From Streptomyces sp. CBMA29 (GTDB lineage Bacteria; Actinomycetota; Actinomycetes; Streptomycetales; Streptomycetaceae), in contig NZ_MECL01000028.1 in the NCBI RefSeq assembly GCF_014596445.1, forward strand, positions 43,466 through 107,465: DNA of 64,000 nt. Direction: 5' to 3'. Shown piece after piece: positions 45,509 through 52,784 of the stretch (its first letter is position 1; every line of letters begins with the position of its first letter). Position numbers and translations under genes: made by a program. The notes under the pieces are model-generated. The model made no database searches. It was not told the DNA's origin and worked only from the letters and a program-made list of their open reading frames with translations.

Positions 45509-46318
45509 TCAGGCGTTGAGTTTGAGGCTGGAGACGAAGAACCGCTGGGAGAGGAAGAAGATGACGACGGTGGGCAGCGACACCACCAGCGCGCCGGCCA
45601 GCACCACCGGCGGACCCACGTTGGAGTAGTTGCCCTGGAGGTCGGCCAGGGCCGCCATGATCGGCCGGATGTTGCGGCTGGTGGCCAGCGTGATGCCGAA
45701 CAGCAGGTCGTTCCAGACGGCGACGAACTGGAAGACGAAGGCGGCGACCATCGCGGACTTCGACAGCGGCACGTAGATGCTCCAGAACAGCCGCCACCAG
45801 GAAGCGCCGTCCAGCCGGGCCGCCTCGATCACCTCGGACGGCAGCGTGGCCGCGAAGTTCCGCAGCACGAAGAAGGCGAACGGGATGGCGATCGCGACGT
45901 AGATGATCACCATGCCCATCTGGGTGTCGTACAGACCGGTGTTGGCGTACGCCAGGAACAGCGGGCGCAGGAAGACCTGGAGCGGCAGCAGGGTGCCCGC
46001 GTAGATCAGCCAGAACCACAGGGCGCGGCGCCGTACCGGCATGATCGCGGCGGCGAACGCGGCCAGCGAGGCCAGCAGTACGGCGCCGGCCGAACTGGCC
46101 ACCGCGTAGTAGAGGCTGTTGGCCATGGCGGGACCGAGGTCGGCGAGATTCCACGCCGCGCGGATGTTGGAGAACAGACCGAAGCTGTTGGGGTACCAGC
46201 GCGGGCTGCCCGAGTAACTCCCCACCGACGTCAGCCCGTTGACCAGCAGCAGATACGTCGGCACGAACCAGAGCAGCGCCACCAGGACGACGACGGTGTT
46301 GCGGATGACTCTGCTCAT
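45509..46318 (-). CDS. Mannan-locus CUT1 importer, MalG-type permease
   Basis: A 269-residue inner-membrane protein with six helices (start VVVLVALLWFVPTYLLLVNGL). The EAA loop reads LPSEVIEAARLDGASWWRLFWSIYVPLSK and the end FFLSQRFFVSSLKLNA is typical of MalG homologues. It begins 1 bp after the partner permease stop, in the same operon as the binding protein and the GH76 and GH38 enzymes. Alpha-manno-oligosaccharide is the inferred substrate. Confidence 0.92.
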   Translation of the reverse strand: MSRVIRNTVVVLVALLWFVPTYLLLVNGLTSVGSYSGSPRWYPNSFGLFSNIRAAWNLADLGPAMANSLYYAVASSAGAVLLASLAAFAAAIMPVRRRALWFWLIYAGTLLPLQVFLRPLFLAYANTGLYDTQMGMVIIYVAIAIPFAFFVLRNFAATLPSEVIEAARLDGASWWRLFWSIYVPLSKSAMVAAFVFQFVAVWNDLLFGITLATSRNIRPIMAALADLQGNYSNVGPPVVLAGALVVSLPTVVIFFLSQRFFVSSLKLNA

Positions 46319-46319
46319 G

Positions 46320-47273
46320 TCACACCTTGCCCTGGGTCGGTACTTGGCGGCGCAGATACGTCCAGGACGCCAGCAGCACGATGACCGTCAGCAGTACGGC
46401 GATGGCGGCGCCCGCGCCCGGCCGCAGGAACAGGAAGGTCTCCTGGTACATGGACACCGCCAGCGTCTCGGTGGCCCGGCCGGGACCGCCCTGGGTGAGG
46501 ACGAAGATCAGGTCGAACGCCTTGAGCCCGTTCACCAGGCTCATCCCGATGACGATGATCGACACCGGACGCAACTGCGGCAGGACGATATGGCGGAACC
46601 GCGCCCACGGCCCGGCGCCGTCGAGCGCCGCCGCCTCCAGCGTGTCCGGCGCGATGCCCTGGAGTCCGACCATGAAGAGGATCACCGCGACGCCGGTCGC
46701 CTGCCATGAACTCGCGATGATCATCACGATCGTGTTGCCGGGCCAGCTCAGCAGCCAGGTGCCGGTCAGGCCGCCCAGATGAAGCCCCCTGAGCGCGCCG
46801 TTCACCGCTCCGTCGCTGGTGAGCATGAAATTCCACACCACCGCGACCGCGGAACCGGAGATCGCGTACGGGATGGTCACCGCGAGCCGGGCCGCGCGGC
46901 TCCACCGGGTCGCGTCGGTGAGCATCGCGATCAGCAGACCCATGCCGGTGGGCAGCACGATCGCGCCCACCACCCACATCAGGGTGTTCTCCAGGGACTT
47001 GAGCAGGTTCGGGTCGGTGAAGAAGGCGCGGTAGTTGGCGAACCCGTTGAAGGTCGAGTGGGTGTAGTCGCTGAAGAAGCTGCGATAGAGCGTGTAGCAG
47101 AACGGCGCGAGCAGGACCGCGGTCACCAACAAGGCGGCGGGCAGCAGGAAACCGCCGGCCATCAGCCGTTCCTTGAGCTGCGCCGCGGTCCGTCCCTTCG
47201 CCGCGGGCGGCGGCTTCGGACCGCCGCTCGGCAGCCCGCGCCGCGCACGGATCGAATCGGTCGTCACACTCAT
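46320..47273 (-). CDS. Mannan-locus CUT1 importer, MalF-type permease
   Basis: A 317-residue membrane protein with a 35-residue Pro/Gly/Lys N-terminus and six helices (FLLPAALLVTAVLLAPFCYTL onward). The ATPase-docking loop is DTLEAAALDGAGPWARFRH. Start ATG 47273 overlaps the binding-protein stop by 4 bp (ATGA). Together with the MalG-type subunit it forms the transmembrane channel; no ATPase gene lies in the locus. Confidence 0.92.
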   Translation of the reverse strand: MSVTTDSIRARRGLPSGGPKPPPAAKGRTAAQLKERLMAGGFLLPAALLVTAVLLAPFCYTLYRSFFSDYTHSTFNGFANYRAFFTDPNLLKSLENTLMWVVGAIVLPTGMGLLIAMLTDATRWSRAARLAVTIPYAISGSAVAVVWNFMLTSDGAVNGALRGLHLGGLTGTWLLSWPGNTIVMIIASSWQATGVAVILFMVGLQGIAPDTLEAAALDGAGPWARFRHIVLPQLRPVSIIVIGMSLVNGLKAFDLIFVLTQGGPGRATETLAVSMYQETFLFLRPGAGAAIAVLLTVIVLLASWTYLRRQVPTQGKV

Positions 47274-48607
47274 GAGCCGCCCTTCCGCCAGATGTCCCAT
47301 TCCTTGTCCGCGCGCTTTTGCATCGAGCCGAGCGTCGAGCGGACCGCGCTGGGATGGATCATGAAATTGCCCAGGTCGAGGATGTTCCCCTGGATCAGAT
47401 TGGGCGGACTCGCCTCGTTGTAGCGGGTGAGCAGGGTCCGGCGATTGCGCTTGATGTCCTGCTGCACGCCCTCGATCACCGGATTGGACGCGGGCACCGT
47501 CGGGTTCGCCGAGCTGTCCTGGAGGAAGTCCGACCACACCCGCTGCACCCTCGGGTCCAGCCAGTGGGAGACGGCGGCGATCCCGCCGTCGTGGTTGGCG
47601 GCGCGGCTCGGCACCGCGAAGACCCCCGACTCGGCGATCACCGACGGCTTGGTGCCGTCGTGCACCGTGGGCATGATGAACGCGCCGTAGTCGGTGCCCG
47701 GTGTGAGCCCGGCGGCGCCGATCGCGGCCGACTCCCAGGTGCCGTGCAGGAACATCGCCAGCTTCCCGGCCTTCATCCGCGCCGGGCCGTTGGCGCCGTC
47801 GAAGTCGGGCGCGGTCATCCAGCCCTTGGCGTAGAAGTCCCGCCAGAGCGTCAGCGCCTCCACCGCGGTGTCGTCGGTGTACTTCGCCTGTCCGTTGACG
47901 AGCCGTGTGTAGAAGTCCGGGTCGATCTTGCTGACCAGTTCCTCGAACCACTCGAACGCCGGCCAGACGCCGTTCTGCGTGGCGAGGAACGGCGTCACAC
48001 CGTTCTTCTTCAGCACCTCGGCGTTGTGGGTGAACTCCGCCCAGGTGGCCGGCTCGTGGAGTCCGTACTTGGTGAACACCGGCTTGGCGTAGAAGAACAC
48101 GTACGACGACTGGTACAGCGGGATGCCGTACACCTTGCCCTCGTAACTGACCGCCGGTTTCAGCTCGGTGGAGACCCAGCCGCGCTGGACCGCGGCCTCC
48201 CACGGGGCGCCGAGTTCGGTCAGCCCGCCGGAGCGTGCCAGCGAGTACAGCGGATAGCCCGACGCCCACTTGACGACGTCGGCGGCCCGGTTGGTCTGTA
48301 CCGAGGTGTGGACCACCTCCTGGTAGGAGGTGGTGGAGGCGTTGGACAGCGGGCGCAGGTCGTAACCGCTGATCCGCTTGAGCACCGCGCCGGCCTTCTT
48401 GTAGCCGTCGGACCAGGTGGCGTTGTCGTTGTAGAGATTCGCCGCGCCGGGCACGCTCGTGGTGGAACTGCCCCGGGCGCAGCCGGCGAGCGCCGCCGCC
48501 AGTGCGAGGCCCCCGGCGCCGGCCAGCACTCCGCGGCGGGTGGGACCGTCTGGGGGGCTCGTCGAGCCGTCGGGCTCCGCCCTGTCATCAGCGCGGCCAG
48601 GTTGCAT
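47270..48607 (-). CDS. Mannan-locus CUT1 substrate-binding lipoprotein
   Basis: A 445-residue lipoprotein: twin arginine (TRRGVLAGAGGLALAAALAGC) with lipobox LAGC, then a family-1 solute-binding fold (DVVKWASGYPLYSLARSGGLTELG, YGIPLYQSSYVFFYAKPVFTKYGL, LFLHGTWESAAIG... near residue 270 reading KLAMFLHGTWES). GGAAGGA lies 9 bp before ATG 48607. As first gene of the operon it sits directly under the promoter and operator at 48682-48710. The combined Tat and lipobox signal is common for streptomycete sugar-binding proteins. Confidence 0.92.
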   Translation of the reverse strand: MQPGRADDRAEPDGSTSPPDGPTRRGVLAGAGGLALAAALAGCARGSSTTSVPGAANLYNDNATWSDGYKKAGAVLKRISGYDLRPLSNASTTSYQEVVHTSVQTNRAADVVKWASGYPLYSLARSGGLTELGAPWEAAVQRGWVSTELKPAVSYEGKVYGIPLYQSSYVFFYAKPVFTKYGLHEPATWAEFTHNAEVLKKNGVTPFLATQNGVWPAFEWFEELVSKIDPDFYTRLVNGQAKYTDDTAVEALTLWRDFYAKGWMTAPDFDGANGPARMKAGKLAMFLHGTWESAAIGAAGLTPGTDYGAFIMPTVHDGTKPSVIAESGVFAVPSRAANHDGGIAAVSHWLDPRVQRVWSDFLQDSSANPTVPASNPVIEGVQQDIKRNRRTLLTRYNEASPPNLIQGNILDLGNFMIHPSAVRSTLGSMQKRADKEWDIWRKGGS

Positions 48608-48681
48608 CGACCTGTCCTTCCGTCATCTGCCGTCCTGTGCGACCCCGGCTGGAAACAGCCGCCGGGTGCACGACCGCCTTG

Positions 48682-48710
48682 AAGGTAACGGTAACAATGA
48701 GGGGTGGCAA
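48682..48710 (-). promoter_or_regulatory. Promoter of the mannan importer operon with overlapping operator
   Basis: On the minus strand TTGCCA (48710-48705) and TACCTT (48687-48682) are 17 bp apart. The -10 box overlaps GGTAACGGTAAC (48684-48695), which fits GGTAnCGnTACC with one mismatch. A repressor here would block polymerase. Confidence 0.65.
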
Positions 48711-48796
48711 GGGTTCATCTGCCGGAAACCCGAAAATGCCGCGTGGGATGCCATTGATGGTCGACCGATCGAGGCCGATCGCTGGCAATGGGTTAT

Positions 48797-48808
48797 GGTA
48801 CCGATACC
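48797..48808. promoter_or_regulatory. Operator-like GGTAnCGnTACC before the isomerase gene
   Basis: GGTACCGATACC is a perfect GGTAnCGnTACC palindrome, 35-46 bp before the isomerase GTG and overlapping a possible -10 TACCGT (48805-48810). A further perfect match (GGTACCGTTACC) lies inside the isomerase gene at 49296-49307. Confidence 0.65.
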
Positions 48809-48842
48809 GTACTGAGTGACCCGAACGACGAAAGGTGTCCCC

Positions 48843-50537
48843 GTGCACCACGACGGCAGTGGCCTGCCCTACCAGCCCAATCCGCGCTACGACGCCGTCG
48901 GGGCATGGGCCCGGCGCGGCTGGGAGGCGGCCCTGGCCGAACTGCCGGAGCCCAGAGGCGTCCTGGCGGTGGACGGCCCATGGGCGCTCGACTGGGACGC
49001 CGTGCGCGCGGGCCTCGGGGCGGCCGGCCCCGGTCTGTCCTTTGTGGACATCCGCTCCCACCTGGCCCCCTGGTCGGAGATCGAAGCGCTCGGCGCGTCA
49101 GGACCGCTGGCCGACGACCCGCACTTCGCCGCCTTGTCCGAGGCGACTCTCGCCGACTTCTTCGGCCCGTTGCCCACCCCGGAGGCCGGCGACGGACTCA
49201 CCGTCGTCTACGGCCCCGGCGCCGCGCTCGTCGCACACGACGTCCTCTGGTACGCGGATCTGCCCAAGCGGTACGCCGAGGCGGCCGTCACCGCCGGTAC
49301 CGTTACCAACCTCGGGCAGCGGGAGGGCACGGCGCGCAATCGTCGGCTGTTCTACATCGACTGGCCGGTCCTCGACCGGCACCGCGACGGCCTCGCCCAC
49401 CGCATCGACCGCTGGCTGGACCTCCAGGACCCCGCGGGGCCGGTGTCACTGAGCGGCGCCGCCCTGCGCGCCAGCGCCGCGGACCTCACCGGCCGCCCCT
49501 TCCGTACCCGCCCGACCTTCAACACCACGCCGTGGGGCGGCCAGTGGGCCCGCCGCGAACTCGGCTTCCACCCCGAGGGCCCGAACACCGCGCTCGGCTA
49601 CGAACTCATCGCACCCGAGTCCGGGATCCTCATCGGCGACGACACCGCCCAGGTCGAGATCCCCTTCCAGCTCCTCGTGGCGCTGCACCCCGAACGGGTC
49701 ATGGGCCCGCGCGTCCACGACATGTTCGGCAGTTCCTTCCCCATCCGCTTCGACTACCTCGACACCGTGGCCGGCGGAAATCTCTCCGTGCACTGCCACC
49801 CGCGGCCGGACTACATGAAGGACGTCTTCGGCTGGCCGTACACCCAGCACGAGACGTACTACCTGATGGTCGGCAGCGAGCAGAACACCGTCTACCTCGG
49901 CCTGCGCGGCGACGCCGACGTCGAGGAATTCCGCGGCCGGGCCCACGACGCCGACTCCGGCGGGAACGCCTTCGCCATCGAGGAGTTCGTGCAGACCTTC
50001 CCCGCCACCCCGCACCAGCTCTTCCTCATCCCCGGCGGCACCCCGCACGGCAGCGGCAAGGGCAATGTCGTGCTGGAGGTCAGCGCCACCCCGTACCTCT
50101 ACTCGCTGCGGTTCTACGACTGGCTGCGCCGCGACGCCCAGGACCGGCAGCGCGCCGTCCACGTCGAGCACGCCTTCCGCAACCTCGACACCGAGCGGAC
50201 CGGTGAGGCCGTCGGCCGGGACCTCGTCCAGGCCCCGCAGGCGGTGCGCAAGGGCGACGGCTGGCGCGAGGAGGTCATCGGGCAGCTCCCCGAGATGTTC
50301 TTCGTGGTCCACCGGCTCTCCGTCCAGGGCGCCGTCACCGCCCCGGACAGCACCGAAGGCCGCTTCCACGTGATCAACGTCGTCGAGGGCGAGGGCGTCG
50401 TGGTCCGCACCGAATCCGGCGCGCGGCACCGTCTGGGATACGCCGAGACACTGGTCATACCGGCCGCGGTCGGCGCGTACACCCTGACCGGCACGGGTGC
50501 GGGCGAGACCAGGATCGTGAAAGCGTTCGTGAAGTGA
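48843..50537 (+). CDS. Class I mannose-6-phosphate isomerase with extra N-terminal domain
   Basis: A 564-residue enzyme. The GTG at 48843 is chosen because GAAAGG lies 8 bp upstream; the earlier GTG at 48816 lacks this. Residues about 35-215 form an extra domain resembling a P-loop nucleoside kinase (GVLAVDGPWALDWDAVRAGL...) without a usable Walker A. The C-terminal part is a cupin isomerase: NLSVHCHPRPDYMKD, TQHETYYLMVG and LIPGGTPHGSGKGN supply the metal ligands. It converts mannose-6-phosphate to fructose-6-phosphate, linking mannan breakdown to glycolysis. The ROK kinase gene overlaps its end by 4 bp and would make the substrate. Confidence 0.88.
   Translation: MHHDGSGLPYQPNPRYDAVGAWARRGWEAALAELPEPRGVLAVDGPWALDWDAVRAGLGAAGPGLSFVDIRSHLAPWSEIEALGASGPLADDPHFAALSEATLADFFGPLPTPEAGDGLTVVYGPGAALVAHDVLWYADLPKRYAEAAVTAGTVTNLGQREGTARNRRLFYIDWPVLDRHRDGLAHRIDRWLDLQDPAGPVSLSGAALRASAADLTGRPFRTRPTFNTTPWGGQWARRELGFHPEGPNTALGYELIAPESGILIGDDTAQVEIPFQLLVALHPERVMGPRVHDMFGSSFPIRFDYLDTVAGGNLSVHCHPRPDYMKDVFGWPYTQHETYYLMVGSEQNTVYLGLRGDADVEEFRGRAHDADSGGNAFAIEEFVQTFPATPHQLFLIPGGTPHGSGKGNVVLEVSATPYLYSLRFYDWLRRDAQDRQRAVHVEHAFRNLDTERTGEAVGRDLVQAPQAVRKGDGWREEVIGQLPEMFFVVHRLSVQGAVTAPDSTEGRFHVINVVEGEGVVVRTESGARHRLGYAETLVIPAAVGAYTLTGTGAGETRIVKAFVK
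49296..49307. promoter_or_regulatory. Intragenic copy of the mannan operator motif
   Basis: GGTACCGTTACC, a perfect GGTAnCGnTACC match, lies about 450 bp into the isomerase gene. A distal site of this kind could support DNA looping with the two promoter sites; chance is not excluded. Confidence 0.4.
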
Positions 50538-51547
50538 GCGAGCGTGGAGGGAGCACCGGCGCCGGGGGAGACGTCCGTCCCGGCGCCGGGACGCAGGCGA
50601 ACTCCGGTGCGCAGGACGGCGCGGACACCGACGCCAGGGGCGCGGACCCGGGCCGGTCGGTCCCCGTCCTGGAGATCGGCGGCACGCATGTGACCGCCGC
50701 CCTCGTGCGGCTCGGCGGCGCGCGCTCCCGGGTGCTCGCCTCCCACCGCGAACCCCTCGACGGCCACGCGGGCGCCGACCGGATCACCGCCACCGTGCTG
50801 CGCGCCGCCCACGCCCTGCCGCCGGCGCCCCCCGCCCGCTGGGGCGTCGCGCTGCCCGGCCCGTTCGACTACGCCCGGGGCATCGCCCGCTACCGGGGCG
50901 TCGGCAAATTCGACGCGCTCGAAGGCACCGACCTCGGCGCTCTGCTGCGGGCCGGTCTGCCGTCCCGCACCGGTGTGGTCTTCCTCAACGACGCGGAGGC
51001 GTTCCTGCGCGGCGAGTGGGCGGAGGGCGCGGGACGCGGACACGCCAGGGTCGTCGGCATCACGCTCGGAACCGGCGTCGGCTCCGCCTTCCTGCACGAC
51101 GGCGCGGCCGTCAACGACGGCCCGACCGTACCGCCGGAAGGCCGCGCCGACCTGCTCACCCACCACGGCGCCCCGCTGGAGGACCGGGTGTCCCGGCGGG
51201 CCCTGATCGCGGCCTACCGGCAGGCGTCGGGGCGCGACCTGGACGTACGGGAGATCGCGGCCGAGGCCAGGGGCGGGGACGGCGCCGCCCGGCGGGTGCT
51301 GGACGACGCCTTCGCCGTCCTCGGTGAGACCCTGGACCCGTGGCTGCGCCGCTTCGGTGCCACCGCGCTCGTGGTGGGCGGTTCGATGACCGGCTCCTGG
51401 GACCTGATCGGCCCGGCACTGAGCGCGGGGCTCCCCGCGGACCTCCCGCCGCCGCTGCCCGCGGCCCGGCCGGCCGAAGCCGGGCTGATCGGCGCGGCGC
51501 GGTACGCGGCCGAGGTTCCGGAAGACAACGATGCCTCTATTCTCTAG
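50534..51547 (+). CDS. ROK-family sugar kinase (probable mannokinase)
   Basis: A 337-residue protein; its GTG overlaps the isomerase stop (GTGA). A Gly/Ala/Asp-rich N-terminus of about 40 residues precedes the ATPase fold: phosphate-1 loop VLEIGGTHVTAALV, sugar-site VVFLNDAEAFLRGEW (catalytic Asp in LND), phosphate-2 VVGITLGTGVGSAFL and adenosine-site LVVGGSMTGS. The usual CxCGxxGCxE zinc motif is missing; the aligned region reads EGRADLLTHHGAPLED. ROK members are sugar kinases or repressors; no HTH is present, so a kinase is expected. Between a phosphomannose isomerase and mannosidases, mannose is the natural substrate. Confidence 0.85.
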   Translation: MSERGGSTGAGGDVRPGAGTQANSGAQDGADTDARGADPGRSVPVLEIGGTHVTAALVRLGGARSRVLASHREPLDGHAGADRITATVLRAAHALPPAPPARWGVALPGPFDYARGIARYRGVGKFDALEGTDLGALLRAGLPSRTGVVFLNDAEAFLRGEWAEGAGRGHARVVGITLGTGVGSAFLHDGAAVNDGPTVPPEGRADLLTHHGAPLEDRVSRRALIAAYRQASGRDLDVREIAAEARGGDGAARRVLDDAFAVLGETLDPWLRRFGATALVVGGSMTGSWDLIGPALSAGLPADLPPPLPAARPAEAGLIGAARYAAEVPEDNDASIL

Positions 51548-51572
51548 TCAACGAGCCGAGAGGGAGACCACC

Positions 51573-52607
51573 GTGGCCGGCGCGCCGCTCACCACCGCAC
51601 CACCGACCATGAAACAGGTCGCCACCCTCGCCGAGGTCAGCGCGATGACCGTGTCCCGCGTCCTGCGCGGCGACACCGGCGTGTCGGCGGGCAAACGCGC
51701 ACGCGTCGAGGCCGCGGTACGGCAGCTCGGCTACCGGCCCAACGCTCTGGCCCGCAACTTCCGGCACGGACAGGGCACCGGCACCATCGGCCTGATCGTC
51801 ACGAACCTCGCCAACCCCTTCTACGCCCGGCTCGCGCTCGGCATCGAGGTGGCGGTCGCCGAGGAGGGCCTGCGGGTGATGATCACCAACACGGCCGGAG
51901 ACGCGGGCCGCGAGCGCGACGCCGTCCGGGACTTCTCCGCGCGCCGGGTCGACGGCGTGATCCTCGTACCGGCGGGGGCCGACCAGGCGTATCTGGCCGA
52001 GGAGTTGCCCACCTCCCTGCCGGTGGTCACCGTCGCCCGGCCCCCGGCCGGTTTCGAGGCGGACTGCGTCCTGGTCGACGACTTCGGCGGCGCGTACGCG
52101 GCGACCAGCCGACTGCTGGCGGCCGGACACCGCAGGATCGGCTTCCTCGGCAACCCGCCGTCGGTGTACACCGGTTCCGAGCGCTACCGCGGCTACAGCG
52201 CGGCCCTCCACGAGGCGGGCATCGACCCCGACGACGCGTTGGTCAAGCGCGGCCAGGAGGATCTCGCCTCGGCCGAGGCGGCGGCGGCCGAACTGCTCGC
52301 GCTGCCCGCCCCGCCCACCGCGGTGTTCTGCACCAACAACCGCAACACCCTGGGCGCGTACCGGGCGTTGCGGCACCACGGCGCCGGCGCGACGCTCGCG
52401 GGGTTCGACGACTTCGACCTCGCCGACGTGCTCAGCGTGCCGGTGCTGGTGGTGGACTACGACCCCGACGAGATCGGGCGCCGCGCCGCCCAGTTGCTCG
52501 GCGAGCGCCTGGCCCGCCAGGGCGCCGGAGCGCTGCCGCCGCGCCGGGTCGTGGTGCGCACCACGATCATCGCCCACGGTGAGGACCGCGGCCCGGAGGT
52601 GTCCTAG
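51573..52607 (+). CDS. LacI-family regulator of the mannan locus
   Basis: A 344-residue repressor. GTG 51573 is selected because GAGAGGGAG lies 7 bp upstream and it begins after the kinase stop; the in-frame ATG 51531 inside the kinase gene lacks a site. The HTH reads MKQVATLAEVSAMTVSRVLRG with the classic TVSRV recognition helix, the hinge YRPNALARNFRHGQGTGTIGL, then the ligand domain (LIVTNLANPFYARLALGIEVAV; TAVFCTNNRNTLGAYRAL; LAGFDDFDLADVL). It lies inside the plus-strand operon and is the best candidate to bind the GGTAnCGnTACC sites at both divergent promoters, with mannose or a manno-oligosaccharide as inducer. Confidence 0.92.
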   Translation: MAGAPLTTAPPTMKQVATLAEVSAMTVSRVLRGDTGVSAGKRARVEAAVRQLGYRPNALARNFRHGQGTGTIGLIVTNLANPFYARLALGIEVAVAEEGLRVMITNTAGDAGRERDAVRDFSARRVDGVILVPAGADQAYLAEELPTSLPVVTVARPPAGFEADCVLVDDFGGAYAATSRLLAAGHRRIGFLGNPPSVYTGSERYRGYSAALHEAGIDPDDALVKRGQEDLASAEAAAAELLALPAPPTAVFCTNNRNTLGAYRALRHHGAGATLAGFDDFDLADVLSVPVLVVDYDPDEIGRRAAQLLGERLARQGAGALPPRRVVVRTTIIAHGEDRGPEVS

Positions 52608-52690
52608 CCGCGCGCCGCGCGCCCAACGTGCCCTGGGAACATGCGCGTTGTCCGCCCGGAGCCTTGCGATCCCGCCGCCCGCCGAGCACC

Positions 52691-52741
52691 GCCCGTCTCC
52701 GCCCCGCCCGTCTCCGCCCCGCCCGTCTCCGCCCCGCCCGT
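52691..52741 (+). repeat. 15-bp tandem repeat GCCCGTCTCCGCCCC
   Basis: Three perfect copies (52691-52735) plus a partial fourth stand between the lacI-type stop and the second GH38 start. In one frame they would read APPVS repeats, but there is no ribosome site to make that frame coding. Likely a slippage-prone non-coding spacer. Confidence 0.8.
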
Positions 52742-52784
52742 CAGCCATTCGACCCGGCCGCCCACCACACCCCGGAGCCCGTAC

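Noticed and set aside
52641..52784. Upstream ATG giving the second GH38 a 48-residue APPVS-repeat extension
   Set aside because: The extension is just the translated 15-bp DNA repeat, has no ribosome site, and the family N-terminus starts at ATG 52785.
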